A stretch of 64,000 nucleotides of DNA from Mycobacterium ostraviense. Lineage in GTDB: Bacteria > Actinomycetota > Actinomycetes > Mycobacteriales > Mycobacteriaceae. The stretch covers positions 2,869,282 through 2,933,281 of the forward strand of contig NZ_NKRE01000001.1 in NCBI RefSeq assembly GCF_002705925.1, read 5' to 3'. The notes beneath the pieces were generated by a model. That model searched no databases. It was given only the letters and a program-made list of their open reading frames with translations, and was not told the origin of the DNA. Below are positions 46,916 to 57,687 of this stretch, one piece after another. Each line of letters starts with the position of its first letter. The stretch's first letter is position 1. A program made the translations under genes and the position numbers.

Positions 46916-47830
46916 GTGACCGAGATTTCCGACGAGGAACTGACCGGACTCTCCGAGTTCGATCTACTGGCCGAAAACGCCGAGCAGGCCGGTGCTACCG
47001 GCCCGCTGCCGGAAGTAGAGCGGGTGGAAGCCGACACCGCTGCGGGCAGAATCAGCGCGCTGCGCTGGGGCGGCTCGGCGCCGCGAGTGGTCTTCCTCCA
47101 CGGCGGCGGCCAGAATGCCCACACCTGGGACACCGTGATCGTCGGCCTTGGCGAGCCGGCGCTGGCGGTAGATCTGCCGGGGCACGGTCATTCCGGTTGG
47201 CGCGAGGACGGCGACTATTCGCCGCAGCACAATGCCGACGCCCTGGCCCCGGTGCTGCGGGAGCTGGCACCGGCGGCCGAATTCGTCGTCGGGATGTCGC
47301 TGGGCGGGCTCACCGCCATCCGGCTGGGCGCGGTAGCCCCCGAGCTCGTCGACGAGCTCGTCGTCATCGACGTCACCCCGTCGGCGCTGCAGCGACACGC
47401 CGAAATGACCGCCGACCAGCGCGGCACGGTGGCGCTCATGCACGGTGAGCGAGAATTTCCCAGCTTCCAGGCGATGCTGGACCTGACCATCGCCGCGGCA
47501 CCGCATCGCGAGGTGAAGGCGTTGCGCCGCGGCGTGTTCCACAACTCCCGTCGACTCGACAACGGCAACTGGACCTGGCGCTACGACGCCATCCGCAGCT
47601 TCCCGGACTTCGCCAGTTTGTGGGATGACGTCGACGCGTTGTCGGCACCGATCACACTCGTGCGCGGCGGCAAGTCGGGCTTCGTCACCGACGAAGACGT
47701 TGCCGAATTAAGCAGGCGTGCAACGCATTTCCTTGGTGAGCACGTCGTAGAAGATTCGGGCCACTCGGTGCAAAGCGACCAACCGCGCACGCTCGTCGAC
47801 ATCCTGCGCGGAGTGTTCGGCAGCCACTGA
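46916..47830 (+). CDS. Alpha/beta-hydrolase esterase (Rv0045c-like)
   Basis: GTG 46916 gives 304 residues. The oxyanion HGGGQNAHTWD is followed by the nucleophile elbow VGMSLGG and by ITLVRGGKSGFVTDED for the acid. The final EDSGHSVQSDQP carries the catalytic His. The sequence is close to what I recall of Rv0045c, a cold-tolerant short-chain esterase of M. tuberculosis. The frame extends seven codons upstream, but GTG 46916 gives the closest start. The next gene follows after 36 bp. Physiological substrate unknown. Confidence 0.92.
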   Translation: MTEISDEELTGLSEFDLLAENAEQAGATGPLPEVERVEADTAAGRISALRWGGSAPRVVFLHGGGQNAHTWDTVIVGLGEPALAVDLPGHGHSGWREDGDYSPQHNADALAPVLRELAPAAEFVVGMSLGGLTAIRLGAVAPELVDELVVIDVTPSALQRHAEMTADQRGTVALMHGEREFPSFQAMLDLTIAAAPHREVKALRRGVFHNSRRLDNGNWTWRYDAIRSFPDFASLWDDVDALSAPITLVRGGKSGFVTDEDVAELSRRATHFLGEHVVEDSGHSVQSDQPRTLVDILRGVFGSH

Positions 47831-47866
47831 GCGTTCTGCCCAGGGCGCCGGGCCTACCGTGGTCGT

Positions 47867-48655
47867 ATGACCTCAGCCGTGCATCCCGAGCTACCCATCC
47901 GCATCGGCGTGCAGCTCCAGCCGCAGCACGCCCCGCACTACGGCCACATCCGCGACGCCGTCCGCCGCTGCGAGGATATCGGCGTCGACATCGCCTTCAA
48001 CTGGGACCACTTCTTCCCGCTCTACGGCGATCCCGACGGTGCGCACTTCGAATGCTGGACCATGCTCGGAGCGTGGGCCGAGCAGACGTCACGCATCCAG
48101 ATCGGCGCCCTGGTGACCTGCAACTCCTACCGCAACCCGGAGCTGCTGGCCGACATGGCCCGGACAGTCGACCACATTTCGGGCGGCCGACTGGTACTGG
48201 GCATCGGTTCAGGCTGGAAACAAAAGGACTACGACGAATACGGCTACGAATTCGGCACCGCCGGCAGTCGCCTCGACGACCTGGCCGCCGCGCTCCCGCG
48301 AATCAAGGCCCGACTCGCCAAACTGAATCCACCGCCCACCCGTAATATTCCGGTGCTGATCGGCGGCGGCGGCGAACGCAAGACGCTGCGAGTGGTGGCC
48401 GAACACGCCGACATGTGGCACAGCTTCACCGCCGCCGACGAGTTCGCGGCCAAGGCCGCGGTATTGAACCGGCACTGCGCCGATGTCGGCCGGGATCCGG
48501 CCGCGATCGAACGCTCGGCCGCGGTAACGGGCGGGATCGCTGACGCCGAAGCGCTCACCGCGCTTGGGGTCACGCTGCTGACGGTCGGCTGCGACGGTCC
48601 TGACTACGATCTCACCGCCGCAGAGGCGCTCTGCCGATGGCGTGACAGCCGTTAG
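47867..48655 (+). CDS. LLM-class F420-dependent oxidoreductase (Rv0044c-like)
   Basis: The 262 residues have the luciferase-like (LLM) TIM barrel: RIGVQLQPQHAPHYGHIRD, NWDHFFPLYGD, TCNSYRNPELLADMARTVDHISGGRL then GIGSGWKQKDYDEYG, and the C-terminal IPVLIGGGGERKTLR. Mycobacterial LLM enzymes of this kind usually use F420. Substrate unknown. It lies in a co-directional run with the esterase and the GntR gene, 36 bp after the former. Orthologue of Rv0044c. Confidence 0.9.
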   Translation: MTSAVHPELPIRIGVQLQPQHAPHYGHIRDAVRRCEDIGVDIAFNWDHFFPLYGDPDGAHFECWTMLGAWAEQTSRIQIGALVTCNSYRNPELLADMARTVDHISGGRLVLGIGSGWKQKDYDEYGYEFGTAGSRLDDLAAALPRIKARLAKLNPPPTRNIPVLIGGGGERKTLRVVAEHADMWHSFTAADEFAAKAAVLNRHCADVGRDPAAIERSAAVTGGIADAEALTALGVTLLTVGCDGPDYDLTAAEALCRWRDSR

Positions 48656-48775
48656 TTTGCGGTCGCGTGGATTTCTGCGCCAAACACCCGAACGCACGCA
48701 GTCAGTCGTGAGAAACTTGCCAGCGCCGACAGCCGGAGCGGCTGGAAGAGACTCGACGGAACTCGACGGAACCCG

Positions 48776-49540
48776 ATGCCTAAGAAATATGGGATCAAAG
48801 AAAAAGACCAGGTCGTTTCGCACATCCTCGACCTGATTCTGACTGGCAAACTGCGCAGCGGCGACCGCGTCGACCGCAATGAAATCGCGCAGGGCCTGGG
48901 AGTCAGCCGCGTCCCGATACAAGAGGCACTGGTGCAACTCGAACACGACGGCGTCGTGTCGACTCGCTATCACCGCGGGGCGTTCGTCGAGCGGTTCGAC
49001 GAAGCCACCGTCCTCGAACATCACGAGCTCGACGGCCTGCTCAACGGGATTGCGTCGGCCCGGGCCGCGGCCAACCCCACACCCCGGATCCTGGGCCAGC
49101 TCGACGCGCTGATGCGCTCGTTGCGCACGTCGAAGGAACCGCGGAGTTTTTCCGAAGTCGCGCACGAATACCGTCGAACGGTCAACGACGAGTACGCGGG
49201 GCCGCGGCTGCACGCCAGCATCCGTGCCTCGCAAAACCTGATTCCCCGCGCCTTTTGGCTGACCTACCAGAACGGCCGCGACGACATGCTGTCGTTCTAC
49301 GAAGACGAGCACTCCGCAATACATCGGCGTGATCCGGAAGCCGCGCGGGCCGCATGTATCGGACGCTCCCAGCTGATGGCTCACACGATGCTGGCCGAAC
49401 TATTCCGTCGCCGGGTCTTCACGCCGCACGGCGGGATCGGGCCGGACCAGATTCCGGTACGCCTCACGGCGATGGCTCCGGAGCCATCGGCCGTCGGCGT
49501 TCTGGCCGGCACTCGCGAGCCGTCATCGATCGTGCTCTGA
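48776..49540 (+). CDS. GntR-family regulator (FCD subgroup, Rv0043c-like)
   Basis: The 254 residues start with a winged helix-turn-helix: [20 protein letters not shown] then [19 protein letters not shown]. The all-helical FadR-type C-terminal domain (about 85-225) is an FCD ligand domain in which Asp and His residues bind a metal. It follows the LLM gene by 120 bp. In M. tuberculosis Rv0043c is followed by Rv0042c; here a transporter pair lies between, which it may regulate. Confidence 0.9.
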   Translation: MPKKYGIKEKDQVVSHILDLILTGKLRSGDRVDRNEIAQGLGVSRVPIQEALVQLEHDGVVSTRYHRGAFVERFDEATVLEHHELDGLLNGIASARAAANPTPRILGQLDALMRSLRTSKEPRSFSEVAHEYRRTVNDEYAGPRLHASIRASQNLIPRAFWLTYQNGRDDMLSFYEDEHSAIHRRDPEAARAACIGRSQLMAHTMLAELFRRRVFTPHGGIGPDQIPVRLTAMAPEPSAVGVLAGTREPSSIVL

Positions 49541-49579
49541 GCGGCGCGCGCCATCCGGTCGGCCGATACGGTGGCGGTG

Positions 49580-51391
49580 ATGAGTCCACGTGTGGGTCCC
49601 CGCGCCGGAATCGGGCGCAGACTGCTGGCCGCGGCCGCGACAGTACTGATCCTCGCTAGCCTGGCAACCGCCGCGCCCGCGGCAGCAGACCGGCATCAGT
49701 GTGCCCCCGCCGGTGTGGAGAGTGCGACGGTTCTGCCCGAGAACCTGACCAGGGCCGGCGTGGCGGGCGCGGGGGACGACACCGACACCACCGCCACCGT
49801 CGTGCCGTTGAGCTCGATCAATGTCAACGCGCTGGGGCTGGGCGCACCCGGGGTGCTGACGGTAGGCACGCTCTCGGATGCCCCGCCGAACGTCTGCATC
49901 AACTCGACCGGACGGTTCACCGGCTTCGACAACGAGTTGTTACGCGCCATCGCCGCCAAACTTGGCCTGCACGTCCGCTTCGTCGGCACCGACTTCTCCG
50001 GGTTGCTTGCCCAGGTGGCATCACGACGTTTCGACGTTGGCTCGGCATCGGTCAAGGCCACCGATGCCCGCCGACGCACGGTCGCTTTCACCAACGGCTA
50101 CGACTTCGGCTACTACTCGCTGGTGGTGCCTCCCGGTTCGGCGATCACCAACTTCACCGACCTGGCCGCGGGTCAGCGCATCGGCGTGGTTCAAGGCACG
50201 GTCGAGGAGTCCTACGTCGTCGACACCCTGCACCTGCAACCGGTGAAGTATCCCGACTTCGCCACCGTGTACGGCAGTCTGAAAACCCATCAGATCGACG
50301 CGTGGGTGGCACCGGCGAACCAAGCAGCGGCGGCCATGCGGCCGGGCGATCCGGCGGTCATCGTCGCGAACACGTTCAGTACCGACGATTTCGTGGCCTA
50401 TGCGGTCGCCAAGGACAACCCCGCGCTCATCGACGCGCTGAACTCGGGACTGGACGCGGTGATCGCCAACGGAACTTGGGCGGATCTGTACAGCAACTGG
50501 GTTCCCCGCACGTTGCCGCCCGGGTGGAAACCCGGCTCGAAAGCCGTCGCTGCCCCGACGTTGCCGGATTTCGCCGCAATCGCGGCCGGTCAGCACCGCA
50601 GGCCGCTCCAGCCGGCCGCACCCAAGTCGACCCTGGCGCAGCTTCGAGAGTCCTTTTTCGACTGGGACATGTACCGGCAGGCCATTCCGACGCTGTTCTA
50701 TACGGGGTTACCCAACACGTTGATCCTGACCGTCAGCGCCGCCGCGATCGGGCTGGCAATCGGCATGGCGCTGGCCGTCGCCGGGATCTCGCAGAAGCGC
50801 TGGCTGCGGTGGCCGGCGCGGGTGTACACCGATATCTTCCGCGGCCTGCCCGAGGTGGTGATCATCCTGATCATCGGGCTGGGTGTCGGGCCGATCGTGG
50901 GCGGGCTGACCAACAACAACCCTTACCCGTTGGGCATCGCCGCACTGGGGTTGATGGCCGGCGCCTACGTCGGCGAGATCCTGCGTTCCGGAATCCAAAG
51001 CGTGGACGCCGGGCAGCTCGAGGCCGCCCGCGCCCTGGGTTTCAGCTACTCCGCGGCGATGCGACTGGTGGTGGTGCCCCAGGGAATACGGCGAGTGCTG
51101 CCGGCATTGGTCAACCAGTTCATCGCACTGCTGAAAGCCTCTGCCCTGGTGTACTTCCTGGGCCTGGTGGCCAGACAGCGCGAACTGTTCCAAATCGGCC
51201 GCGACCTCAACGCGCAAACCGGTAACCTGTCGCCGTTGGTGGCCGCGGGCATCTTCTATCTGCTGCTGACCATCCCGTTGACCCACCTGGTGAACTACAT
51301 CGACGCGCGGCTTCGGCGCGGCCGTGCCAGGATCGATCCGCAGGATCCGTCCGAGGTCGTCAGTTCGACCATTGGCCAGGAGATGACGTGA
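49580..51391 (+). CDS. Amino-acid ABC importer, fused substrate-binding and permease protein
   Basis: ATG 49580 gives 603 residues; a GTG 9 bp upstream is in frame. A signal peptide (about 1-38, ending AAPAAADRHQ) leads to a family 3 substrate-binding domain (about 90-310), with GVLTVGTLSDAPPN and TGFDNELLRAIAAKLG. A permease domain follows (about 370-590) with several membrane helices and the ABC-contact loop EAARALGFSYSAAMRLVVVPQGIRR. Binding protein and permease are therefore one chain. The ATPase gene overlaps its end (GTGA). Predicted to import a polar amino acid such as glutamine or glutamate. Confidence 0.9.
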   Translation: MSPRVGPRAGIGRRLLAAAATVLILASLATAAPAAADRHQCAPAGVESATVLPENLTRAGVAGAGDDTDTTATVVPLSSINVNALGLGAPGVLTVGTLSDAPPNVCINSTGRFTGFDNELLRAIAAKLGLHVRFVGTDFSGLLAQVASRRFDVGSASVKATDARRRTVAFTNGYDFGYYSLVVPPGSAITNFTDLAAGQRIGVVQGTVEESYVVDTLHLQPVKYPDFATVYGSLKTHQIDAWVAPANQAAAAMRPGDPAVIVANTFSTDDFVAYAVAKDNPALIDALNSGLDAVIANGTWADLYSNWVPRTLPPGWKPGSKAVAAPTLPDFAAIAAGQHRRPLQPAAPKSTLAQLRESFFDWDMYRQAIPTLFYTGLPNTLILTVSAAAIGLAIGMALAVAGISQKRWLRWPARVYTDIFRGLPEVVIILIIGLGVGPIVGGLTNNNPYPLGIAALGLMAGAYVGEILRSGIQSVDAGQLEAARALGFSYSAAMRLVVVPQGIRRVLPALVNQFIALLKASALVYFLGLVARQRELFQIGRDLNAQTGNLSPLVAAGIFYLLLTIPLTHLVNYIDARLRRGRARIDPQDPSEVVSSTIGQEMT

Positions 51392-52134
51392 CCAGCGAGG
51401 CGCGCCGTACGCCGGTTTCGTTGGTTGCCAAAGATATTCACCAGGCGCTGGGCGGCAACGCGGTGCTGCGCGGCGTCGATATCGACGTCCGGGCAGGCAC
51501 CACCGCGGCGGTGATCGGTCCGTCGGGCTCGGGTAAGTCGACGTTGCTGCGCACCCTCAACCGGTTGCACGAGCCGGATAGTGGCGACATCCTTCTCGAC
51601 GGGCGATCGGTGTTGCGGGACAACCCCAACGAACTGCGTCAGCGCATCGGCATGGTGTTCCAGCATTTCAATCTCTTCCCGCACCGCAGCGTGCTCGACA
51701 ACGTGGCGCTGGCGCCGCGCAAGCTGCGCGGGCTGTCCGCCGGTGCGGCGCGGGACCTGGCGCTGCGCCACTTGGAGCGAGTTGGCCTGAAACACAAGGC
51801 CGCCGCGCGTCCCGGCATGCTATCGGGCGGCCAACAGCAACGTGTTGCGATTGCGCGAGCGCTGGCCATGGCCCCGCAGGTGATGTTCTTCGACGAAGCG
51901 ACCTCTGCGCTGGATCCCGAAATGGTCAAGGACATCCTGGGACTGATCGCCGACCTCGGTGCCGACGGTATGACGATGCTAGTGGTCACCCACGAAATGG
52001 GCTTCGCCCGCTCGACATCGGATGCGGTCGTCTTCATGGATCACGGCAAGGTCGTGGAAGCCGGTCCCCCGGAGCAGATCTTCGAGGCCGCACAGACCGA
52101 TCGACTGCAGCGGTTCCTGGCCCAGGTGCTTTAG
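51388..52134 (+). CDS. Amino-acid ABC importer ATPase (GlnQ-like)
   Basis: The 248 residues show Walker A GPSGSGKST, Q-loop VFQHFNLFPHRSVLDNV, signature LSGGQQQR, Walker B MFFDEATSALDPE and switch VVTHEMGFA. The sequence pattern is that of polar-amino-acid importers (GlnQ/HisP type), matching the fused partner. GTG 51388 overlaps the partner's stop by four bases, so translation is coupled. MarR-type regulation could come from the gene 48 bp downstream or from the GntR gene upstream. No H37Rv neighbour at this site is known to me. Confidence 0.92.
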   Translation: MTSEARRTPVSLVAKDIHQALGGNAVLRGVDIDVRAGTTAAVIGPSGSGKSTLLRTLNRLHEPDSGDILLDGRSVLRDNPNELRQRIGMVFQHFNLFPHRSVLDNVALAPRKLRGLSAGAARDLALRHLERVGLKHKAAARPGMLSGGQQQRVAIARALAMAPQVMFFDEATSALDPEMVKDILGLIADLGADGMTMLVVTHEMGFARSTSDAVVFMDHGKVVEAGPPEQIFEAAQTDRLQRFLAQVL

Positions 52135-52182
52135 GCACCGCTGGCAGTCAGCTATCGCGATGTCGGGTTAGACTGCCGACTT

Positions 52183-52710
52183 ATGGCGGACAGCGAATCC
52201 ACCGCACCTGAGGTGACGGAATTGGCGGAGGGTCTGCACCGCGCACTGTCCAAGTTGTTCTCGATCTTGCGCCGCGGGGATCCCAATGGCGCGGTCGCCG
52301 GGGAATTGACCCTGGCGCAGCTGTCGATTCTGGTCACGTTGCTCGATCGCGGTCCGATCAGGATGACTGACCTGGCCGCACACGAACGGGTGCGGACCCC
52401 GACCACCACCGTGGCCATCCGCCGGCTGGAAAAGATTGGGCTGGTGAAGCGCTCCCGCGACCCGTCCGATCTGCGGGCCGTGCTGGTCGACATCACGCCG
52501 CAAGGGCGGGCCGTGCATGCCGAGTCGCTGGCCAACCGGCATGCCGCCCTTGCCGCGATGCTCAGCCAGCTCCCCCACTCCGACCTCGACACGTTGATGA
52601 AAGCGCTTGCGCCGCTGGAACGTCTGGCCAGCGGTGAGCCGGCCAACGCCGCCACCGACGATGCCCGTGAACAGGCACTGAAAGCAACCGACCGGCAAGC
52701 TGATTGGTAA
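52183..52710 (+). CDS. MarR-family regulator (Rv0042c-like)
   Basis: The 175 residues have a MarR winged helix: LTLAQLSILVTLLDRGPIRMTDLA then VRTPTTTVAIRRLEKIGLVKR. The beta wing is RSRDPSDLRAVLVDITPQG, and helices on both sides build the dimer. It begins 48 bp after the importer ATPase. The stop lies 11 bp before the SDR start. Orthologue of Rv0042c, slightly shorter than the annotated H37Rv protein. Ligand unknown. Confidence 0.9.
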   Translation: MADSESTAPEVTELAEGLHRALSKLFSILRRGDPNGAVAGELTLAQLSILVTLLDRGPIRMTDLAAHERVRTPTTTVAIRRLEKIGLVKRSRDPSDLRAVLVDITPQGRAVHAESLANRHAALAAMLSQLPHSDLDTLMKALAPLERLASGEPANAATDDAREQALKATDRQADW

Positions 52711-52721
52711 CCGCTGCAGTC

Positions 52722-53387
52722 ATGCCCACCGCACTCATCACCGGCGCCAGCCGCGGCATCGGTTCGGCGATTGCCACCGCCTTGGCGCCGACACACAGCC
52801 TGCTGCTGGCCGGTCGGCCCTCCGAGCGTCTCGACGCCGTCGCGGAACGGTTGGGCGCCACCACTTTTCCGCTCGACCTGGCCGATGCCAGCACGATCGA
52901 GGCCAGCTGCGAAGTGGTCGACGAGCTCGACGTGCTGGTGCACAACGCCGGGTTATCCATCCCCGGCCACGTCGGCGATTCGGACGTCGACGAGTGGCGT
53001 GCCACCTTCGACGTCAACGTCTTTGGTGCGGTGGCACTCACACTCGCACTGTTACCGGCGCTGCGGCACGCCCGCGGTCAGGTGGTGTTCATCAATTCTG
53101 GTGCCGGACACAATGTTTCGCCGGGTATGGCGTCGTACTCGGCCAGCAAGTTCGCCTTGCGAGGCTTCGCCGACTCGCTGCGTGCCGACGAGTCCGGCCT
53201 GCGGGTGACGACGATCTTCCCGGGCCGCACCGACACCGCGATGCAGCGCGAGCTGGTCGAGTTCGAAGGCGGTAGCTACGATCCCGCCAGGTTCCTGCGG
53301 GCCGAAACCGTCGCCGCGGTGGTCGCGAACGTGGTAGCCACCCCACCCGATGGTCATGTCCACGAGGTGGTCATCCGGCCCCGCTAG
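52722..53387 (+). CDS. Short-chain dehydrogenase/reductase
   Basis: ATG 52722 gives 221 residues; a TTG 18 bp upstream is in frame and overlaps the MarR stop. The classical SDR motifs are present: TGASRGIG (cofactor), LVHNAG (NNAG-like), and the YSASK catalytic pair Tyr-x-x-x-Lys, with a Ser in INSGAG upstream. The protein is shorter than the 250 usual. The substrate is unknown. It is co-directional with MarR, so the two may be one operon, and it converges on leuS with a hairpin between. Confidence 0.88.
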   Translation: MPTALITGASRGIGSAIATALAPTHSLLLAGRPSERLDAVAERLGATTFPLDLADASTIEASCEVVDELDVLVHNAGLSIPGHVGDSDVDEWRATFDVNVFGAVALTLALLPALRHARGQVVFINSGAGHNVSPGMASYSASKFALRGFADSLRADESGLRVTTIFPGRTDTAMQRELVEFEGGSYDPARFLRAETVAAVVANVVATPPDGHVHEVVIRPR

Positions 53388-53407
53388 CGGGCTGCCGAGT
53401 GGGTGCC

Positions 53408-53436
53408 ACGCGACGGGTTTTCGGCGGGTGTCGCGT
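53408..53436. terminator. Hairpin between the convergent SDR gene and leuS
   Basis: ACGCGAC and GTCGCGT form a 7-bp perfect stem around a 15-nt loop, 20 bp after the SDR stop and 26 bp before the leuS stop. Confidence 0.35.
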
Positions 53437-53462
53437 CGGCCAATTCACATTCGGCGGGGGAT

Positions 53463-56390
53463 CTAGACCACCAGGTTGATCAGCCGGCCCGGAACCACAA
53501 TCACCTTGCGGGGCGTGGCTCCCGCCAGGAACGCCTGCACCTTGTCGTCGGCCAGCGCGGCGGCTTGGACCGTCTCGTTGTCCGCCTCGGCGGCCACTAC
53601 GATCCGGCCACGCACTTTGCCGTTCACCTGCACCGGGTATTCGACGGTCTCGTCGACAAGGTACGCCGGGTCTGCCTCGGGGAAGGGACCGTGCGCCAGC
53701 GAGACGGTGTGGCCCAGGCGCAGCCACAGCTCCTCGGCCAGATGCGGAGCCAACGGAGCCAGCATCAACACCAATGGCTCGACCGTCGCGCGCGGCACCG
53801 CATCACGATGCTCTTTGGTGAGGTGGTTCGTGTATTCGATGAGTTTCGCAGCTGCGGTGTTATTGCGAAGTGCCGCATAGTCTTCGGACACACCGGCGAT
53901 GGTGCGGTGCAGTGCCCGCAGCGTGTCGGTGTCCAATTCCGCCCCGACGACCACCCGCGTCTCACCGGTGTCCTCCTCGACCACCAGCCGCCACACTCGT
54001 TGCAGAAAGCGGTGCGCTCCGACGACATCCTTGGTGGCCCATGGACGCGACGCCTCCAGCGGGCCCATCGACATCTCGTACACCCGTAACGTGTCGGCGC
54101 CGTATGCGTCGCAGATCTCGTCGGGTGATATCGAATTCTTCAGGCTCTTGCCGATTTTGCCGAATTCCTGGAAGACCTCGATCTCGCCGCCGGAATCCGG
54201 GTAGAAGAAGCGCCCGTCGCGTTCGGTCACTTCATCTGCGGGCACGTAGGAACCGCGTGCGTCGGTGTAGGCGAAGGCCTGGATGTAGCCCTGGTTGATG
54301 AGCTTGCGATAGGGCTCCCGTGAGCTCACGTGACCCAGGTCGTACAAGACCTTGTGCCAGAACCGCGAATACAGCAGATGCAGCACCGCGTGCTCGGCGC
54401 CACCGACGTACAAGTCCACGCCACCGGGGTCCTGCGGGCCGTGTTCGGCCGGACGCGGCCCCATCCAGTACGCCTCATTTTCCCTGGCGCAGAACCGCTC
54501 TGAGTTGTGTGGATCGGTGTAGCGCAGCTCGTACCAGGAGCTGCCGGCCCATTGCGGCATCACGTTGGTGTCACGGCGGTAGGGCTTGAGGCCGTCACCG
54601 AGATCCAGCTCCACATGGACCCACTCGGTCGCCTTGGCCAGCGGCGGCGACGGCTCGCTGTCGGCGTCGTCGGGATCGAACAGCACCGGTGAATGGTCGG
54701 CCACCTCTGGCAATTCCACCGGCAGCGCGGCGTCGTCGAGCGCATGCGGGCGCCCGTCGCCGTCATAGACGATCGGGAACGGCTCACCCCAGTACCGTTG
54801 CCGCGCGAAAAGCCAGTCCCGCAACTTGAATTCGATGCGGGCCCAGCCGCGGCCGTCCGATTCCAGCCGAGCGGTGATGGCCTGCTTTGCCTGTGCCACG
54901 TCCATGCCGTCGAGATATCCAGAGTTCACCAGCACGCCGTCGCCAATGTGTGCGGCCTGTGAAATATCGCCGCCGGCAATGACCTCCACGATCGGCAGTC
55001 CGAACGCCCGGGCGAAATCCCAGTCCCGCTGATCATGGCCGGGGACCGCCATAATCGCCCCGGTGCCGTACCCGGCCAGCACATAGTCGGCGATGAAGAT
55101 CGGCACCGGTTCGCCGTTGGCCGGGTTGATCGCATAGCTTCCCAAGAAGACGCCGGTCTTCTCCCGGCTCTCCTGACGCTCCAGGTCCGACTTGGCCGCG
55201 ATCGCACCGCGGTAGGCGGCGACGGCCCCGGCCGGCGTGGCGGCTCCGTAGGTCCACGACGGGTTGACGCCGGCGGGCCAGGCGGGCACGACCAGTTCGT
55301 CGACCAGCTCATGCTCGGGAGCCAGCACCAGGTAGGTGGCACCGAACAAGGTGTCGGGCCTGGTGGTGAATACCTCGATGTCGACTCGCGAACCGGCCCG
55401 GTCACCCGTCGCGATGGTCGCCGAAAACAGCGCCGCGGCTCCCGTCGAGCGACCAATCCAGTTGCGCTGCATGGTCTTGACCTGCTCCGGCCAGTCCAAC
55501 AGATCGAGGTCGTCGAGCAACCGGTCGGCGTAGGCGGTGATGCGCATCATCCATTGCCGCAGCCGCTTGCGGAACACCGGGAAGTTTCCCCGGTCACTGC
55601 GGCCGTCGGCGGTCACCTCTTCGTTGGCCAGTACCGTGCCCAGCCCCGGACACCAGTTCACCATCGAATCGGCCCGGTAAACCAGGCGGTAGCTGTCGAT
55701 CACGTCGGCCTGCTCCCCCGCCGACAACTGGGCCCACTCCCGCCTATCGTCGAGAGTTCTTGCTCCGGTTTCGAATTCGGCACGCAGCTCGGCGATCGGA
55801 CGGGCCTTGTTGGTGCGGGTGTCGAACCACGCGTTGTAGATCTGCAGAAAGATCCATTGCGTCCACTTGTAGAACTCGACGTCGGTGGTCGAGAAGCTGC
55901 GGCGGCTGTCGTGGCCGAGACCCAGCCGGCCCAGCTGCCGCCGGAAGTTCACGATGTTGGCCTCGGTCCGGGTACGCGGGTGCGTGCCGGTTTGCACGGC
56001 GTACTGCTCCGCGGGCAACCCGAAGGAGTCGAACCCCAAGGCGTGCAGTACGTTGTGGCCGTTCATCCGGTGGTACCGGGCGAAGACGTCGGTCGCGATG
56101 TAGCCCAACGGGTGCCCGACGTGCAGTCCCTCGCCGGAAGGATAGGGAAACATATCCTGGACGAAGAGCTTGTCCGCAGGTACCGGCGAACCGTCCGCGG
56201 GAGCCAATGACCCGACCGGGTTGGGCACGTTGAACGTCCCCATTCGAGCCCAGCTGTCCTGCCAGGTCCGCTCGATCCGCGCCGCCAGCTCGGCGGTGTA
56301 GCGGTACCGCGGCGCGTCGGATTCCGCGTCCCTGACACTGGACGTGCCACCGGAGGCGCTGCCCGGCGTCGTGGTCGGCGATTCGGTCAC
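53463..56390 (-). CDS. leuS: Leucyl-tRNA synthetase
   Basis: GTG 56390 gives 975 residues, close to the M. tuberculosis enzyme; the longer upstream frame is Pro/Trp-rich and not conserved. The class I signature appears as [17 protein letters not shown], and the KMSKS loop as [11 protein letters not shown]. An editing domain lies between (about 275-450), with [16 protein letters not shown]-terminal anticodon-binding domain ends [11 protein letters not shown]. It charges tRNA-Leu in the cytosol. Divergent from mtc28. Orthologue of Rv0041. Confidence 0.96.
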   Translation of the reverse strand: MTESPTTTPGSASGGTSSVRDAESDAPRYRYTAELAARIERTWQDSWARMGTFNVPNPVGSLAPADGSPVPADKLFVQDMFPYPSGEGLHVGHPLGYIATDVFARYHRMNGHNVLHALGFDSFGLPAEQYAVQTGTHPRTRTEANIVNFRRQLGRLGLGHDSRRSFSTTDVEFYKWTQWIFLQIYNAWFDTRTNKARPIAELRAEFETGARTLDDRREWAQLSAGEQADVIDSYRLVYRADSMVNWCPGLGTVLANEEVTADGRSDRGNFPVFRKRLRQWMMRITAYADRLLDDLDLLDWPEQVKTMQRNWIGRSTGAAALFSATIATGDRAGSRVDIEVFTTRPDTLFGATYLVLAPEHELVDELVVPAWPAGVNPSWTYGAATPAGAVAAYRGAIAAKSDLERQESREKTGVFLGSYAINPANGEPVPIFIADYVLAGYGTGAIMAVPGHDQRDWDFARAFGLPIVEVIAGGDISQAAHIGDGVLVNSGYLDGMDVAQAKQAITARLESDGRGWARIEFKLRDWLFARQRYWGEPFPIVYDGDGRPHALDDAALPVELPEVADHSPVLFDPDDADSEPSPPLAKATEWVHVELDLGDGLKPYRRDTNVMPQWAGSSWYELRYTDPHNSERFCARENEAYWMGPRPAEHGPQDPGGVDLYVGGAEHAVLHLLYSRFWHKVLYDLGHVSSREPYRKLINQGYIQAFAYTDARGSYVPADEVTERDGRFFYPDSGGEIEVFQEFGKIGKSLKNSISPDEICDAYGADTLRVYEMSMGPLEASRPWATKDVVGAHRFLQRVWRLVVEEDTGETRVVVGAELDTDTLRALHRTIAGVSEDYAALRNNTAAAKLIEYTNHLTKEHRDAVPRATVEPLVLMLAPLAPHLAEELWLRLGHTVSLAHGPFPEADPAYLVDETVEYPVQVNGKVRGRIVVAAEADNETVQAAALADDKVQAFLAGATPRKVIVVPGRLINLVV

Positions 56391-56584
56391 GCCCAACAGG
56401 GTATAAGGACGCCCCTTGCAGGTCGGCGGCCAAGCCGCCGGCCACGGGTTGGTCTCGGTTGCGTTGCACACCGGTCAGAGGTTCATCCCAGGTCGATTTC
56501 GGCACTATTGGCGCCTTTAAGAGTTCGTTAAATTCGCTCGATGACGGGCATTGCCGCCCGAGTAGTTCGGAGGGACCGACGCAC

Positions 56585-57610
56585 ATGATCCACATCGCGC
56601 GTACCTGGCGGGTTTTCGCAGGGGGCATGGCTGCCGGTTTCGTCGGCGTCGTACTCATGGCGGGCGGGAAGGCATCGGCCGAACCGCTGTATCCCCTACC
56701 GCCGCTCCCCGCGCCGGTTCCGGTACAACCGGCGGCGCCGCCCGTCCAGAATCTCACCGCGGTTCCCGGCGGTGTCAGTAACAGACTCGCCCCGGTTCCC
56801 GCACAGGCGCCGGCACCCGCCCCGGTGGTGTCGGCGCTACCCCCGGCGGTCGTGGCGCCGACGCCGCCGGCGGTGACGCCTGCCGTAACCGGGACGTTGC
56901 GGGAGTTTCTCCAGGGCAAGGGGGTCAAGCTCGAGCCGCAGCGGTCGCAGGGGTTCAAGGCGCTCGACATCACTTTGCCGATGCCGCCTCGATGGACTCC
57001 GGTGCCCGACCCCAACGTGCCCGACGCCTTCCTGGTGATCGCCGACCGGGTCGGCGGTAACAGCGTCTACACGTCCAACGCGCAGGTGGTGGTCTACAAA
57101 CTGGTCGGCGACTTCGACCCGGCAGAGGCCATCACGCACGGCTTCGTCGACAGCCAGAAGCTGCTGGCGTGGCGGACGACCAACTCGTCCTTGGCCGACT
57201 TCAGCGGCTTCCCGTCGTCGATCATTGAGGGCACCTACCGCGAGAACGACATGACGCTGAACACCTCGCGCCGCCATGTCCTTGCCAGTTCGGGGGCTGA
57301 CAAGTACCTGGTGTCGTTGTCGGTGACCACCGCGGCCTCGCAGGCGATTGCCGATGCGCCTGCCACGGATGCGATCGTCAACGGATTCCGGGTAACGGCT
57401 CCCGGGGCGGCCGGTCAGGCGCCCGCGCGCGGGGGAGCAGCGATCGCGCCCGCTCCGCAGGCTCCCAGCCAGGCGACGCATTCGGCACCGGTGGCAGCCC
57501 CCGCTCCGCAGGCGACGGCACCCAACGTAAATCCCGCAGCACCGTCACTGCCCGGGGTGACCACCACGCTGCCGCCGCTGGTCACCTTCACACCCGTCCC
57601 GTCGCGCTGA
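56585..57610 (+). CDS. mtc28: Secreted proline-rich antigen Mtc28
   Basis: ATG 56585 has GGAGGG upstream and gives 341 residues. The signal peptide (about 1-33, ending GGKASAE) is followed by a Pro/Ala/Val-rich stretch (34-105). The folded LpqN/LpqT-type domain (about 110-280) contains [22 protein letters not shown] second Pro/Ala-rich tail closes the chain. The M. tuberculosis protein is a secreted antigen of unknown function. The proline repeats make this copy somewhat longer. Divergent from leuS. Orthologue of Rv0040c. Confidence 0.92.
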   Translation: MIHIARTWRVFAGGMAAGFVGVVLMAGGKASAEPLYPLPPLPAPVPVQPAAPPVQNLTAVPGGVSNRLAPVPAQAPAPAPVVSALPPAVVAPTPPAVTPAVTGTLREFLQGKGVKLEPQRSQGFKALDITLPMPPRWTPVPDPNVPDAFLVIADRVGGNSVYTSNAQVVVYKLVGDFDPAEAITHGFVDSQKLLAWRTTNSSLADFSGFPSSIIEGTYRENDMTLNTSRRHVLASSGADKYLVSLSVTTAASQAIADAPATDAIVNGFRVTAPGAAGQAPARGGAAIAPAPQAPSQATHSAPVAAPAPQATAPNVNPAAPSLPGVTTTLPPLVTFTPVPSR

Positions 57611-57687
57611 GTCCTGGCGCCGCTGACCGATCGGCGTCGGGCGGATCGGGTCGGGCGGACGCACCGGCGAACTCGTATTGTGAGCCC

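Noticed and set aside
49699..51225. 508-codon plus-strand frame inside the importer gene
   Set aside because: Arg/Gly-rich composition, no start signals and complete overlap with the fused importer.
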